Positions 10,105 to 20,021 of a DNA stretch of 64,000 bases are shown in pieces. The stretch is from Erwinia pyri (GTDB lineage Bacteria; Pseudomonadota; Gammaproteobacteria; Enterobacterales; Enterobacteriaceae), in contig NZ_CP132353.1 of NCBI RefSeq assembly GCF_030758455.1, positions 1,984,001-2,048,000 of the forward strand, read 5' to 3'. The first letter of the stretch is position 1; every line of letters begins with the position of its first letter. Under the pieces are notes generated by a model, which was given only the letters and a program-made list of their open reading frames with translations, searched no databases and was not told the origin of the DNA. Made by a program: the position numbers and the translations under genes.

Positions 10105-10148
10105 GTTAATGATAATCATTATCATAGAGTAACTGGCATAATATTCAA
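10105..10148. promoter_or_regulatory. Fur box with divergent promoters upstream of suf
   Basis: GTTAATGATAATCATTATC (10105-10123) matches the 19-bp Fur consensus at 18 positions. On the plus strand it is followed by an extended -10 (TGGCATAAT, 10134-10142) that would start a suf transcript near 10149. On the minus strand, TTGAAT (10143-10148) and TATGAT (10121-10126), 16 bases apart, point the other way, and the Fur box covers that -10 and start site. Iron repression through Fur is established for E. coli suf; the divergent output is inferred. Confidence 0.75.
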
Positions 10149-10480
10149 CGGCGCTGGCAATTATTTTTACCCATAAATGCTGCCTCTCAGAAAAATTGGT
10201 AATAACGATAATTGGCGCAGCTGAAAGAGGTAAAATGAGTATTATTCCTGTTTAGCATTTTCGCGGCTGGATTTACTGACCTGTTTTCAATGTGTTACCA
10301 TTTCGTTAAATCGACGCGTGACACCGATCGCATTCCTTCTTACAGGGTCTAAACTCAATAAAGAGGGCCGAAAAACCCCGTTTGGCCTTAATCCCTGCAA
10401 AACAAGAGGTTGAAGCGATATTCATTATCACTAACATAGAGGTATTAGCCCACAGGGCTATCGACTCACGAGGTAATGTT
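10149..10480 (+). other. Long sufA leader / intergenic region
   Basis: About 330 bases separate the Fur-linked promoter from the sufA ATG. The region holds a micro-ORF with a good ribosome site (AGAGG, then ATG at 10235, encoding MSIIPV and stop) and an imperfect GGCC-flanked stem around 10366-10386. A second promoter closer to sufA, for example IscR-dependent, could exist, but I could not identify one. Confidence 0.4.
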
Positions 10481-10855
10481 ATGCCATCAGCAACTACGGC
10501 TTCTTTTTCTCCCGACGACTATGTCTGGAAAGGACTGACGCTCACTGACAGCGCCGCAAAACAGATCATTGCGCTAGCGGGCAATGACCCTCATGTGAAA
10601 GGCCTGAAGCTCGGCGTGAAAACGTCGGGCTGCGCCGGTTTCGGCTACACCATGGATTTGGTGAAAGAGCCCGCCGACGATGATTTGGTCTTCACCAACC
10701 AGGGCGCACATCTCTATGTGCCCCTGCAGGCCATGCCTTTCATCGACGGTACTGAAGTGGATTTCGTCCGTGAAGGTCTGAACCAGATTTTCAAATTTAA
10801 TAATCCTAAAGCTCAACACGCCTGTGGCTGTGGTGAGAGCTTTGGCGTTGAGTAA
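10481..10855 (+). CDS. sufA: Fe-S cluster assembly A-type carrier SufA
   Basis: SufA carries Fe-S clusters from the SufBCD scaffold to target proteins. The three conserved cysteines are Cys51 (SGCAGFGY), Cys115 and Cys117 (CGCGESFG), matching E. coli Cys50/114/116. I chose the ATG at 10481 (124 residues), preceded by GAGGT with 6-base spacing, rather than the open frame that runs 33 codons upstream from a TTG. It is the first gene of sufABCDSE, the assembly system used under iron starvation and oxidative stress; the Fur box upstream fits that. Confidence 0.96.
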   Translation: MPSATTASFSPDDYVWKGLTLTDSAAKQIIALAGNDPHVKGLKLGVKTSGCAGFGYTMDLVKEPADDDLVFTNQGAHLYVPLQAMPFIDGTEVDFVREGLNQIFKFNNPKAQHACGCGESFGVE

Positions 10856-10860
10856 AATTT

Positions 10861-12351
10861 ATGTCCCGAAACACTGATACATCGGATGATGTGCAGGTCT
10901 GGGAAGGAAACCAGAAATACAAAGAAGGTTTCTTCACTCAGCTGCAGACCGAAGAGTTTGAACACGGCATCAGCGAAGACGTTGTGCGTGCTATCTCAGC
11001 CAAACGTAACGAGCCAGAGTGGATGCTTGAATTCCGCCTGAAGGCGTATGCGGCGTGGCTGGAGATGGAAGAGCCGCACTGGCTGAAAGCTAACTATAAA
11101 TCGCTTAACTATCAAGATTATAGTTACTATTCAGCGCCGTCGTGCGGCAACTGTGATGACAGTTGCGCCTCTGAACCCGGCGCGCAACAGGCTTCGGGAT
11201 CGACCCCTGCGAACTACCTGACTGAAGAAGTGGAGAACGCCTTTAAACAGCTCGGCGTACCGGTTCGTGAAGGTCAGGAAGTCGCTGTGGATGCCATCTT
11301 TGACTCGGTGTCAGTCTCTACTACTTACCGTGGCAAGCTGGCAGAGCAGGGGATCATCTTCTGCTCATTTGGTGAAGCCATCCACGATCATCCGGAACTG
11401 GTTAAACAGTATCTGGGTACCGTGGTGCCCGCTAACGACAACTTCTTTGCGGCGCTGAACTCTGCCGTGGCCTCTGACGGGACTTTTGTCTATATCCCGA
11501 AAGGGGTTCGCTGCCCGATGGAGCTCTCTACCTATTTCCGTATCAATGCGGCGAAAACAGGTCAGTTCGAGCGTACCATCCTGATTGCCGATGAAGGCAG
11601 CTATGTCAGCTACATCGAAGGCTGTTCTGCTCCGGTGCGTGACACCTACCAGCTGCATGCGGCGGTGGTTGAAGTCATCATCCATAAAGATGCGGAAGTG
11701 AAGTACTCCACCGTACAGAACTGGTTCTCCGGCGGCGAGTCTGAAGGCGGTATTCTGAACTTCGTGACCAAACGCGCGCTGTGCGAAGGTGAAAACAGCA
11801 AGATGTCCTGGACGCAGTCTGAGACTGGCTCAGCGATCACCTGGAAATACCCAAGCGTTATCCTGCGTGGCGACAATTCGGTGGGTGAGTTCTTCTCCGT
11901 AGCGTTGACCAGCGGCCATCAGCAGGCGGATACCGGCACCAAGATGATCCACATTGGTAAAAACACCAAGTCGACCATCATCTCCAAAGGGATTTCAGCC
12001 GGGAAAAGCCAGAATACCTACCGTGGCCTGGTAAAAATCATGCCTACGGCAACCAACGCGCGAAACTTCACCCAGTGTGACTCGATGCTGATTGGTGCCG
12101 ACTGCGGCGCCCACACCTTCCCGTACGTTGAGGTGCGCAACAACACTGCTCAGTTGGAGCATGAAGCGACCACCTCCAGAATTGGTGAAGATCAGATGTT
12201 CTACTGCCTGCAGCGTGGGATCAGCGAAGATGATGCTATCTCCATGATTGTGAACGGCTTCTGTAAGGATGTCTTCTCTGAGCTGCCGCTGGAATTCGCG
12301 GTGGAAGCGCAGAAACTGCTGGCGATCAGCCTTGAACACAGCGTGGGCTAA
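10861..12351 (+). CDS. sufB: Fe-S cluster scaffold subunit SufB
   Basis: SufB is the scaffold subunit of the SufBC2D complex on which clusters form from SufS/SufE-derived sulfur. The 496 residues match E. coli (495). Characteristic segments are [29 protein letters not shown] and, near the C-terminus, [20 protein letters not shown]. It starts 5 bases after the sufA stop, so it is co-transcribed. Confidence 0.97.
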   Translation: MSRNTDTSDDVQVWEGNQKYKEGFFTQLQTEEFEHGISEDVVRAISAKRNEPEWMLEFRLKAYAAWLEMEEPHWLKANYKSLNYQDYSYYSAPSCGNCDDSCASEPGAQQASGSTPANYLTEEVENAFKQLGVPVREGQEVAVDAIFDSVSVSTTYRGKLAEQGIIFCSFGEAIHDHPELVKQYLGTVVPANDNFFAALNSAVASDGTFVYIPKGVRCPMELSTYFRINAAKTGQFERTILIADEGSYVSYIEGCSAPVRDTYQLHAAVVEVIIHKDAEVKYSTVQNWFSGGESEGGILNFVTKRALCEGENSKMSWTQSETGSAITWKYPSVILRGDNSVGEFFSVALTSGHQQADTGTKMIHIGKNTKSTIISKGISAGKSQNTYRGLVKIMPTATNARNFTQCDSMLIGADCGAHTFPYVEVRNNTAQLEHEATTSRIGEDQMFYCLQRGISEDDAISMIVNGFCKDVFSELPLEFAVEAQKLLAISLEHSVG

Positions 12352-12408
12352 CCCCCCGCGCTTACGGTCATTCAGCGCAGTGCCGGACAGCACTGCCAGG
12401 GAAACACT

Positions 12409-13155
12409 ATGTTAAGTATCAAAGATTTACAGGTTAGCATTGAAGACAAAGAGATCCTGCGTGGGCTGGATCTTGAGGTAAAAGCGGGTGAAGTTCACGC
12501 CATTATGGGCCCGAACGGATCCGGCAAAAGTACGCTCTCTGCCACGCTGGCAGGTCGCGAAGAGTATGAGATCACCGGCGGTTCAGTCAGCTTCAAAGGT
12601 AAAGATTTACTGGAGCTCTCCCCGGAAGATCGCGCGGGCGAAGGGATCTTTATGGCCTTCCAGTACCCGGTAGAGATCCCGGGCGTCAGCAACCAGTTCT
12701 TCCTGCAAACTGCCGTTAACTCGGTACGCAAATACCGTGAACAGGAAGCGCTGGATCGTTTTGATTTTCAGGACTTCATTGAAGATAAAATTCAGCTGCT
12801 GAAAATGCCTGAAGATTTGCTGACCCGTTCGGTCAACGTCGGCTTCTCCGGCGGCGAGAAAAAGCGTAACGATATTCTGCAGATGGCGGCATTAGAGCCT
12901 GAGCTGTGCATTCTGGATGAAACCGACTCCGGTCTGGACATCGATGCGCTGAAAACGGTTGCCAACGGCGTTAACACGCTGCGTGACGGCAAGCGCGCGT
13001 TCATTATCGTTACCCACTATCAGCGCATTCTGGACTACATCAAGCCGGACTTCGTGCATGTGCTCTATCAGGGCAAAATCGTTAAGTCAGGCGACTTCTC
13101 GCTGGTGAAACAACTGGAGGAGCAAGGCTATGGCTGGCTTACCGACCAGGAATAG
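12409..13155 (+). CDS. sufC: Fe-S assembly ATPase SufC
   Basis: SufC is the cytosolic ABC-type ATPase that drives conformational change in SufBC2D. The Walker A GPNGSGKSTL (about 34-43), signature FSGGEKKRN and Walker B LCILDETDSGLD are intact in 248 residues. The 57-base gap from sufB is the largest inside the operon. Its last 26 bases overlap the start of sufD in another frame. Confidence 0.97.
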   Translation: MLSIKDLQVSIEDKEILRGLDLEVKAGEVHAIMGPNGSGKSTLSATLAGREEYEITGGSVSFKGKDLLELSPEDRAGEGIFMAFQYPVEIPGVSNQFFLQTAVNSVRKYREQEALDRFDFQDFIEDKIQLLKMPEDLLTRSVNVGFSGGEKKRNDILQMAALEPELCILDETDSGLDIDALKTVANGVNTLRDGKRAFIIVTHYQRILDYIKPDFVHVLYQGKIVKSGDFSLVKQLEEQGYGWLTDQE

Positions 13156-14410
13156 TGATCATGCCCTGCAGCAGTGGCATCACTTGTTTGAAACCCAGGG
13201 CGAGAACCGCTCTCTGCAGGCTCAGCAGCACTGGCAGCAGGTGCTGCGCTTAGGGCTGCCCGGGCGCAAGCAGGAAAACTGGAAATATACTCCGCTGGAA
13301 GGGCTTTTTGATCACCAGTTCGTGGCGGATAAAGCCGCTTCGGTAACTGCTGAGCAGGTTAAAGGGCTGGCGCTGGAGATCGACGCGGTCAGACTGATCT
13401 TTGTGGACGGGCGCTTTAACGCTGCGCTGAGCGACAACACCTTCGATCTGTTTGATATTACGGTTACGCAGGCCGCGCAGCGCCGCGAAACCAGCGCGCC
13501 GGTTCAGCCTGAAGTTTTCCTTCATCTGACGGAAAGCCTGGCGGAAGAGGTGACCACGCTGCATCTGGCACGCGGTAAATCTGCCCCACGGGCCATCTAT
13601 ATGCTGCACATCAGCAGCAGCGCAGAAGTCGGGATGAACACCTCCCACTATCGCCATCATTTGCAGCTTGATGAAGGGGCAGAGGCGACAGTCATTGAAC
13701 ATTACGTCAGCCTGAACGACGCCAACCACTTTACCGGCTCTCGCCTGACGACAACCGTGGGCAACAATGCCCAGCTCAGGCACTACAAGCTGGCATTCGA
13801 ACACAACAGCAGCTATCACTTTGCGCATAACGATTTCGTTATCGAACGCGACGCCAATGTGAAAAGCCACAGCTTCCTGCTGGGTGCGGGCCTGACTCGT
13901 CACAATACCAGCGTGCAGCTTAATGGCGAAGGCACCGAGTTGGGCATCAACAGCCTGATGCTGCCGGTTGAGAAAGAAGTGTGCGACAGCCGGACTTACC
14001 TTGAGCATAACAAAGGGTATTGCCAGAGCCGTCAGCTGCATAAAACTATCGTCCGTGATAAAGCCCGTGCAGTGTTTAACGGCATGATCAAGGTAGCGAA
14101 GCACGCGTTGAAAACCGATGGTCAGATGAACAACAACAATCTGTTGCTGGGTCGTCTTGCTGAAGTGGATACCAAGCCGCAGCTTGAAATCTACGCCGAT
14201 GACGTGAAGTGCAGCCACGGCGCCACCATTGGCCGCATCGACGATGAGCAGATGTTCTACCTGCGCGCTCGTGGGATTGGCGAGGAGTCTGCCCAGCGCA
14301 TGATTATCTACGCCTTTGCCGCAGAGCTGACTGAAGCGATCACGGATGAGGTACTGAAAGAAGCGGTGATGCAGCGTATTGCACAACGCTTTCCCGGAGG
14401 CATTAAATGA
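13130..14410 (+). CDS. sufD: Fe-S cluster assembly protein SufD
   Basis: SufD is the SufB paralogue that pairs with SufB and takes part in iron acquisition by the scaffold. The 426-residue product starts [10 protein letters not shown] and carries the family stretches [25 protein letters not shown] and [19 protein letters not shown] near the C-terminus. The start inside the sufC 3' end and the 4-base overlap with sufS (ATGA) indicate tight translational coupling. Confidence 0.96.
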   Translation: MAGLPTRNSDHALQQWHHLFETQGENRSLQAQQHWQQVLRLGLPGRKQENWKYTPLEGLFDHQFVADKAASVTAEQVKGLALEIDAVRLIFVDGRFNAALSDNTFDLFDITVTQAAQRRETSAPVQPEVFLHLTESLAEEVTTLHLARGKSAPRAIYMLHISSSAEVGMNTSHYRHHLQLDEGAEATVIEHYVSLNDANHFTGSRLTTTVGNNAQLRHYKLAFEHNSSYHFAHNDFVIERDANVKSHSFLLGAGLTRHNTSVQLNGEGTELGINSLMLPVEKEVCDSRTYLEHNKGYCQSRQLHKTIVRDKARAVFNGMIKVAKHALKTDGQMNNNNLLLGRLAEVDTKPQLEIYADDVKCSHGATIGRIDDEQMFYLRARGIGEESAQRMIIYAFAAELTEAITDEVLKEAVMQRIAQRFPGGIK

Positions 14411-15627
14411 GTTTTGACCTGACACGCGTCAGGGCTCAATTTCCTGTTCTGGCGCGAGAAGTAAATGGCCAACCGCTGGCCTACCTCGACAGCGCCGCCA
14501 GCGCGCAAAAGCCGCAGGCGGTCATTGATGCAGAGAGCCATTTTTATCAGCATGGCTACGCCGCCGTGCACCGGGGTATTCATACCCTGAGTGCGGAAGC
14601 GACCACTGATATGGAAAACGTGCGGGCTCAGGCTGCACGTTTCCTGAATGCGGCATCGCCAGAAGAGATTGTCTTTGTTAAAGGGACTACCGAGGCGATA
14701 AACCTGGTGGCCAACAGCTGGGGCGGCAGGCAGCTTCAGGCGGGTGATAATATTATTATCACCGAAATGGAGCATCACGCCAATATTGTTCCCTGGCAGA
14801 TGGTGGCCGAACGCACCGGTGCGGAAATTCGCTATATTCCCCTGACGGAAACGGGCGAGCTTGACCTCTCCGCATTGCCTCAGCTTATCGACAGCCGTAC
14901 TCGTATGCTGGCGCTGACGCAGGTGTCGAATGTGCTTGGCACCATCAACCCGGTGAAAGAGATTGTCGCGCAGGCGAGAGCGGCCGGCGTTGCCACGCTG
15001 ATTGACGGCGCACAGGCCGTGATGCATGAGAAAGTGGATGTCCAGGATCTGGGCTGCGATTTTTATGCTTTCTCGGGCCATAAAATTTATGGCCCCTCCG
15101 GTATCGGTATTCTTTACGGTCGTAAAGAGATGCTGGATCAGATGCCGCCGTGGGAAGGCGGCGGGTCGATGATCGCCACCGTCAGCCTGACGGCCGGAAC
15201 AACCTATGCCGCAGCGCCATGGCGCTTTGAGGCGGGTTCTCCCAATACCGGCAGCATCGTCGGTCTGGGCGCGGCCCTCAGCTGGATTTCAGCGCTCGAT
15301 CTGGACGTTATTCATGAGCGTGAGCAGTCGCTGATGCGTTATGCGCTCGACAAGCTCGCCTCGGTGCCCGATCTGGTTATATATGGCCCGAAACAGCGAG
15401 CTGGCGTAATCGCCTTCAATCTGGGCAAGCATCACGCTTATGACGTGGGCAGCTTCCTCGATCAGTATGGTATTGCTATTCGCACCGGTAACCACTGCGC
15501 TATGCCGTTAATGAATCACTACGGCGTGTCAGCAATGTGCCGTGCCTCCTTCGTTCTGTATAATAGCGAAGAAGAGGCCGACCGCCTGGCGGCAGGTCTG
15601 ACACGTATACACCGTCTGCTGGGCTGA
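14407..15627 (+). CDS. sufS: Cysteine desulfurase SufS
   Basis: SufS is a PLP enzyme that removes sulfur from cysteine as a persulfide for Fe-S assembly and can also act on selenocysteine. The PLP lysine is Lys226 (SGHKIYGP) and the persulfide cysteine is Cys364 (RTGNHCAMP), both at E. coli numbering. Length 406 is standard. It overlaps sufD by 4 bases and is followed by its activator sufE. Confidence 0.97.
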   Translation: MSFDLTRVRAQFPVLAREVNGQPLAYLDSAASAQKPQAVIDAESHFYQHGYAAVHRGIHTLSAEATTDMENVRAQAARFLNAASPEEIVFVKGTTEAINLVANSWGGRQLQAGDNIIITEMEHHANIVPWQMVAERTGAEIRYIPLTETGELDLSALPQLIDSRTRMLALTQVSNVLGTINPVKEIVAQARAAGVATLIDGAQAVMHEKVDVQDLGCDFYAFSGHKIYGPSGIGILYGRKEMLDQMPPWEGGGSMIATVSLTAGTTYAAAPWRFEAGSPNTGSIVGLGAALSWISALDLDVIHEREQSLMRYALDKLASVPDLVIYGPKQRAGVIAFNLGKHHAYDVGSFLDQYGIAIRTGNHCAMPLMNHYGVSAMCRASFVLYNSEEEADRLAAGLTRIHRLLG

Positions 15628-15656
15628 TTTTCGCCCGGCGGCTACCGGAGGCACCA

Positions 15657-16079
15657 ATGGCGTCATTGCCAGAGAAAGAGAAACTGGTGCGTAACTTTAC
15701 CCGTTGCGCTAACTGGGAAGAGAAGTACCTTTACGTTATTGAACTGGGGGCGATGCTGCCAGAATTGTCTGAATCCCTTCATCAGCCCGAAAATATCGTA
15801 TCAGGCTGTCAGAGCCAGGTGTGGATCCTGATGGAGACCGATGAAGAGGGGCGCGTTGTCCTGCGCGGTGACAGCGACGCGGCCATTGTTAAAGGGTTGA
15901 TTGCAGTCGTTTTTGTCCTTTACCAGCGGATGACGCCGGCCGAAATTCTGGCCTTTGATGTGCGTCCCTGGTTTGAACAGCTGGCGCTAACTCAGCACCT
16001 TACGCCTTCCCGCTCCCAGGGGCTGGAAGCGATGATCCGCGCCATCCGTCATAAAGCCCAGGTTCTTTCTCAGAACTGA
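15657..16079 (+). CDS. sufE: Cysteine desulfuration protein SufE
   Basis: SufE accepts persulfide sulfur from SufS and hands it to SufB. The acceptor cysteine is Cys51 in VSGCQSQVW. It is 140 residues long (E. coli 138), 29 bases after sufS, with the ribosome site GGAGG just before the ATG. It is the last gene of the suf operon, before a hairpin at 16101-16126. Confidence 0.96.
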   Translation: MASLPEKEKLVRNFTRCANWEEKYLYVIELGAMLPELSESLHQPENIVSGCQSQVWILMETDEEGRVVLRGDSDAAIVKGLIAVVFVLYQRMTPAEILAFDVRPWFEQLALTQHLTPSRSQGLEAMIRAIRHKAQVLSQN

Positions 16080-16100
16080 GTTGCTACACTTCCCGACAGG

Positions 16101-16126
16101 CTTCCCGCTTCGCTGGCGGGAAGTTT
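16101..16126 (+). terminator. Hairpin after the suf operon
   Basis: The 8-bp stem CTTCCCGC/GCGGGAAG with a 7-base loop is followed by only three T residues. It is a probable but weak intrinsic terminator 21 bases after sufE, and readthrough into ldtE is possible. Confidence 0.6.
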
Positions 16127-16150
16127 CATCAGTCTGAACGGGAAATTCGC

Positions 16151-17185
16151 ATGAAATCGTTGTCTGCTCTTGCCGTACTTTTCTTTACCATCCTGACCTC
16201 CACGCATTATGCCAGCGCTACGGAGTACCCCCTGCCTGCAGAAAACAGCCGCTTAATTGGCGAGAACACCACTTACACCGTTCCGGCGGATGGGCGTTCG
16301 CTGGAAGCTGTGGCCGCACACTACAAAATTGGCCTGCTAGGCATGCTGGAGGCTAACCCGGGAACCGATCCCTGGTTACCGAAAGCGGGAAGCCAGCTAA
16401 CTATTCCCACGCAGATGCTGCTGCCGGATACCAAACGGGAGGGGATTGTAGTAAACGTTGCTGAGCTCAGACTCTACTACTATCCGAAGGATCAGAATAA
16501 GGTCATTGTCTATCCTATCGGTATCGGCCAGCTTGGGGCGAACACGCCGGCCATGGTGACCAGCGTCAGCCAGAAAATCCCTAATCCTACCTGGACACCC
16601 ACACCCAATATCCGCAAGCGCTATGCCGCCGAAGGTAAGACCCTGCCGGTGACCGTGCCTGCCGGGCCAGATAACCCAATGGGACTGTATGCCATGCGTC
16701 TGGCTTATGGTCAGGGCCATTATCTGATCCACGGCACCAATGCGGACTTTGGCATCGGTATGCGCGTCAGCTCCGGCTGTATCCGTCTGCGGCCTGACGA
16801 CATTGAGGCGCTGTTCAACAGCGTGCCGAAGGGTACCCGGGTGCAGATTATTAATCAGCCGCTGAAGTATGCTGTAGAGCCTGATGGTAAGCGCTATCTC
16901 GAAGTTCACCAGCCGCTGTCGTACAGTGAAAAGGACGATCCGCAGACCATGCCGATTAAGCTGACCGCTAACGGCAAAAAGTTTGTACAGAGCGACAAGA
17001 GCGATGCAGAGATGATTAAGCAGGTCATGGAGCGACGTTCCGGCATGCCGGTGATCGTGAGCCAGGGAGAACCAGTAACCGATCACAACGCGTTGCCCGC
17101 TATCCTGCAGCAGAGCGATTCTGAAGCGCCGCAGGCACAATCGGCCACAATTACTCAGGCGGAAGGCGAAAGCCCGCAGAATTGA
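16151..17185 (+). CDS. ldtE: L,D-transpeptidase (LdtE/YnhG type)
   Basis: This periplasmic enzyme has a signal peptide of about 23 residues (cut near ASA/TEYP), a LysM peptidoglycan-binding module (about 41-88), and a YkuD catalytic domain with HGTNADFGIG and SSGCIRL, whose Cys210 is the nucleophile. E. coli LdtE makes 3-3 cross-links between meso-DAP residues. The gene lies between suf and lpp as in E. coli. The substrate of Lpp-attaching paralogues is encoded next door (lpp), but by position this one is LdtE. The C-terminal tail of about 100 residues is Gln- and Ser-rich. Confidence 0.93.
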   Translation: MKSLSALAVLFFTILTSTHYASATEYPLPAENSRLIGENTTYTVPADGRSLEAVAAHYKIGLLGMLEANPGTDPWLPKAGSQLTIPTQMLLPDTKREGIVVNVAELRLYYYPKDQNKVIVYPIGIGQLGANTPAMVTSVSQKIPNPTWTPTPNIRKRYAAEGKTLPVTVPAGPDNPMGLYAMRLAYGQGHYLIHGTNADFGIGMRVSSGCIRLRPDDIEALFNSVPKGTRVQIINQPLKYAVEPDGKRYLEVHQPLSYSEKDDPQTMPIKLTANGKKFVQSDKSDAEMIKQVMERRSGMPVIVSQGEPVTDHNALPAILQQSDSEAPQAQSATITQAEGESPQN

Positions 17186-17255
17186 TTCTGATGCGTTATA
17201 GCGACGTGCAAAGGTGAGTATAAGGGAGAGAAGGGCGTAACCAGAAACAGGGGAC

Positions 17256-17286
17256 AAAAAAATGGCGCACAATGTGCGCCATTTTC
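17256..17286. terminator. Bidirectional terminator between ldtE and lpp
   Basis: The stem AAAATGGCGCAC/GTGCGCCATTTT with a 3-base loop has A/T tracts on both sides, so it can stop lpp (minus) and ldtE (plus). It sits 14 bases after the lpp stop. Confidence 0.9.
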
Positions 17287-17299
17287 AAAACCAGAACTC

Positions 17300-17539
<240 letters not shown>

Positions 17540-17573
17540 TTATACCCTCTAGATTAAGTTAATCTCCATGTAG

Positions 17574-17610
17574 CGTTACAAGTATTACACAAAGTTTTTT
17601 CTAATGAGAA
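17574..17610 (-). promoter_or_regulatory. lpp promoter
   Basis: On the minus strand, TTCTCA (17605-17610) and TAATAC (17582-17587) are 17 bases apart. The start site is placed at 17574, beginning GCTACATGGAGATTAACT. This gives a 38-base leader that closely matches the E. coli lpp mRNA leader as I remember it, including the AGAGGGTAT ribosome site. Confidence 0.85.
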
Positions 17611-17790
17611 TAAATTTTTGATGAGAAAGTGCTTAATTTTGATCGTTCGCTCAAAGATGCACCGTCTTTCCACTTTTCCACAAAAAAATTAGCGAAAACA
17701 GGCGACTTTAATTGGAGTGATCTTCAGATAATAAAAATTGAATCGTTAAATTCGATTGGAAATTTTAAGAAAAGTCTTTAACACAGTTGT

Positions 17791-17818
17791 AAAAAAAGCG
17801 CCCTTTAAGGCGCTTTTT
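17791..17818 (-). terminator. Terminator of pykF
   Basis: The stem AAAAAGCGCC/GGCGCTTTTT with a CTTTAA loop and a U-tract on the minus strand lies 23 bases after the pykF stop. Confidence 0.88.
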
Positions 17819-17840
17819 AACTACAAGGCGTAATCTTCTA

Positions 17841-19253
17841 TTACAGCACGTGCACAGAGGCGGTATTTGTGGTTCCACTTGGCACTAATGCACCAGAAAC
17901 CATCACCACCACGTCGCCTTTCTGACCATAGCCGCTGGCTACCGCAGCTTCTTTACCCAGGCGGTAGAAATCGTCAGTAGACGCAATTTCCTTCACTACA
18001 GAAGTAATGATGCCTTTGCTTAACAGCAGCTGACGGGCGGTCTGCTCATTGGTGGTTAAAGCCAGAATAGTGGCGTTAGGGAAGTATTTACGTACCGACT
18101 TGGCTGATTTACCGCCTTCGGTCGCCACTACAATCAGCGGAGCTTCCAGATTTTCGGCCGTTTCAACCGCGCCGCGACACACTGCTTCGGTGATACGCAT
18201 TTTACGATTGTCGTGCTGAGAGTCGATACGGCTCTTCATTACGCGGTCAGTACGCTCGCAGATGGTGGCCATGATGGTCACTGATTCCAGCGGGTACTTC
18301 CCTTTGGCGCTCTCACCAGAGAGCATGACCGCATCGGTACCGTCCAGAATGGCGTTGGCAACGTCGCCAGCTTCTGCACGGGTAGGGCGCGGGTTTTTGA
18401 TCATGGAATCGAGCATCTGCGTGGCGGTAATCACCACTTTGCGGGCGCGGTTACATTTTTTGATCATCATCTTCTGCGCGAAGATCACCTCTTCAACCGG
18501 GATCTCAACGCCCAAATCGCCACGAGCAACCATGATGCCGTCGGACGCATCAAGGATTTCGTCGAAATTGTTCAGGCCTTCCTGGTTTTCGATTTTAGAG
18601 ATGATCTGGATGTGCTCGCCGCCGTGCTGCTTAAGGTGCTCACGGATTTCCAGCACGTCAGAACGCTTACGGATAAACGAGGCGGCTACAAAATCCACGC
18701 CCTGCTCGCAACCAAAGATCAGGTCGCGCTTGTCTTTTTCCGCCAGTGCCGGCAGCTGGATAGAGACGCCAGGCAGGTTAACGCCCTTATTCTCGCCCAG
18801 GTCACCGTTATTCAGTACCTTACAGACCACGGTATTTTCGGTTACTTCGGTCACTTCCATACCGATCAGACCGTCATCCACCAGCACGGTATTACCCACT
18901 TTCAGGTCAGCGGTTAAGCCAGCGTAGGTCACGGCAACGCGTTCATTGTTACCAATAACCGACTGATCGGTAGTGAAGGTAAAGGTCTGACCCGCTTTCA
19001 GGGAGGCATCGGTGCCGCCTTCCAGCTTCATGGTACGGATTTCAGGGCCTTTGGTATCCAGCAGGATAGCCGCCTGATGTCCGGTTTTGCTCATCACGGC
19101 ACGCAGATTCGAGATACGTTTACCGTGCTCTTCGTAATCGCCGTGGGAGAAGTTAAGGCGCATTACGTTCATGCCTGCATCAAGCAGGTTGGTTAACATT
19201 TCTTCGGATTCGGTTTTTGGACCGATAGTACAAACAATCTTGGTCTTTTTCAT
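17841..19253 (-). CDS. pykF: Pyruvate kinase I (fructose 1,6-bisphosphate-activated type)
   Basis: Pyruvate kinase transfers phosphate from PEP to ADP. The 470 residues equal E. coli PykF. Motifs seen are [41 protein letters not shown], the effector-lysine region [12 protein letters not shown], and [18 protein letters not shown]. The adjacent lpp and the closer fit to PykF than PykA support the type-I call. It opposes PEP synthase encoded 15 kb away, and both have Cra-like boxes. Confidence 0.97.
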   Translation of the reverse strand: MKKTKIVCTIGPKTESEEMLTNLLDAGMNVMRLNFSHGDYEEHGKRISNLRAVMSKTGHQAAILLDTKGPEIRTMKLEGGTDASLKAGQTFTFTTDQSVIGNNERVAVTYAGLTADLKVGNTVLVDDGLIGMEVTEVTENTVVCKVLNNGDLGENKGVNLPGVSIQLPALAEKDKRDLIFGCEQGVDFVAASFIRKRSDVLEIREHLKQHGGEHIQIISKIENQEGLNNFDEILDASDGIMVARGDLGVEIPVEEVIFAQKMMIKKCNRARKVVITATQMLDSMIKNPRPTRAEAGDVANAILDGTDAVMLSGESAKGKYPLESVTIMATICERTDRVMKSRIDSQHDNRKMRITEAVCRGAVETAENLEAPLIVVATEGGKSAKSVRKYFPNATILALTTNEQTARQLLLSKGIITSVVKEIASTDDFYRLGKEAAVASGYGQKGDVVVMVSGALVPSGTTNTASVHVL

Positions 19254-19472
19254 GACGAGTTTTCTATTAAGTTGTGATGGATGAGAAAAGCGAGATCCCG
19301 GAGCCTGAGTGAGCGCCGGATAAGAATTCGTGCCTGACTGGCAAACTGCGATACAGAATAAGAATAGGTGACGGTGCTAAAGCGTGCAGGGGAAGTTGAG
19401 ACGCGGTTTCAGCGCGCGCGCAGGAATGCGTTGCGCAACAAGCTATCGTTTTTGCTAAAGGGTCAACCATAC
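19254..19472 (-). other. pykF upstream region
   Basis: This region holds the pykF leader and presumably its promoter, which I could not place with confidence. TTGCGCAA occurs at 19431-19438 in the context GCGTTGCGCAACAAGC, between the Cra-like box and the gene. Confidence 0.4.
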
Positions 19473-19488
19473 GCTGAAACCATTCAAG
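19473..19488. promoter_or_regulatory. Cra-like box upstream of pykF
   Basis: On the minus strand CTTGAATGGTTTCAGC carries the Cra half-sites TTGAA and TTCAG. E. coli pykF is repressed by Cra. The box lies 220-235 bases before the pykF ATG, so it makes sense only if the promoter is far upstream; that was not confirmed. Confidence 0.55.
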
Positions 19489-19627
19489 TGAAACAACGTT
19501 CCGTATTATAGTCGTTAAGTGCGCGAAAACCAATTAAAAAGCAGCGGGCAATGCAGCAAAGGTTGCGGCAGATCAGCTTGTTGCGCATCAAAAAGGGAGC
19601 AGGGAGATTTTTCAGAAGCGTGCAGGA

Positions 19628-19704
19628 TGGTGCGTTCTAGAGGACTCGAACCTCCGACCCCCACCATGTCAAGGTGGTGCTCTAACCAACTGAGCTAAGA
19701 ACGC
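19628..19704 (-). tRNA. tRNA-Val (anticodon GAC), copy 3 of transcript
   Basis: On the minus strand a 77-base tRNA begins GCGTTCTTAGCTCAG and ends in an encoded CCA. The 7-bp acceptor stem is GCGTTCT/AGAACGC, the anticodon arm contains TTGACAT, and the T-loop is GGTTCGAGTCC. It is identical in sequence to the copy at 19794-19870. Confidence 0.97.
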
Positions 19705-19712
19705 TTTAATTT

Positions 19713-19789
19713 TGGTGCGTCCGAGTGGACTCGAACCACCGACCCCCACCATGTCAAGGTGGTGCTCTAACCAACTGAGCTACGGACGC
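19713..19789 (-). tRNA. tRNA-Val (anticodon GAC), copy 2 of transcript
   Basis: This copy has acceptor stem GCGTCCG/CGGACGC and T-stem GGTGG/CCACT, both differing from its neighbours by compensating changes that keep pairing. As I recall it, this is the sequence of E. coli valV/valW. CCA is encoded. It lies 8 bases from the next tRNA. Confidence 0.97.
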
Positions 19790-19793
19790 ACTG

Positions 19794-19870
19794 TGGTGCG
19801 TTCTAGAGGACTCGAACCTCCGACCCCCACCATGTCAAGGTGGTGCTCTAACCAACTGAGCTAAGAACGC
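19794..19870 (-). tRNA. tRNA-Val (anticodon GAC), copy 1 of transcript
   Basis: This is the promoter-proximal copy, identical to the 19628-19704 copy over 77 bases including CCA. The three genes are separated by only 4 and 8 bases and must be processed from one precursor. Confidence 0.97.
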
Positions 19871-19903
19871 ATCTGTTTGCTGTCTTGGTAACAGCGGGGA
19901 CGA

Positions 19904-19932
19904 ATATTAACGACAGCCTCTACGCCTGGCAA
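19904..19932 (-). promoter_or_regulatory. Promoter of the tRNA-Val cluster
   Basis: On the minus strand, TTGCCA (19927-19932) and TAATAT (19904-19909) are exactly 17 bases apart. They are followed by a GC-rich discriminator (CGTCCCCGC) typical of stringently controlled stable-RNA promoters. The start would fall near 19897, about 27 bases before the first tRNA. Confidence 0.8.
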
Positions 19933-20021
19933 GCGGAAATCTGTTTTTTTCTTCCCGACTGCTGCGCAACTGTGCGAAGCGCAGCAATTTTGAACATGGC
20001 GTCGTTAAAAATTTCGAAAAA

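Noticed and set aside
13250..14425. 391-codon open frame opposite sufD
   Set aside because: Fully antisense to sufD, with no motifs and no ribosome site. A shadow of codon bias.
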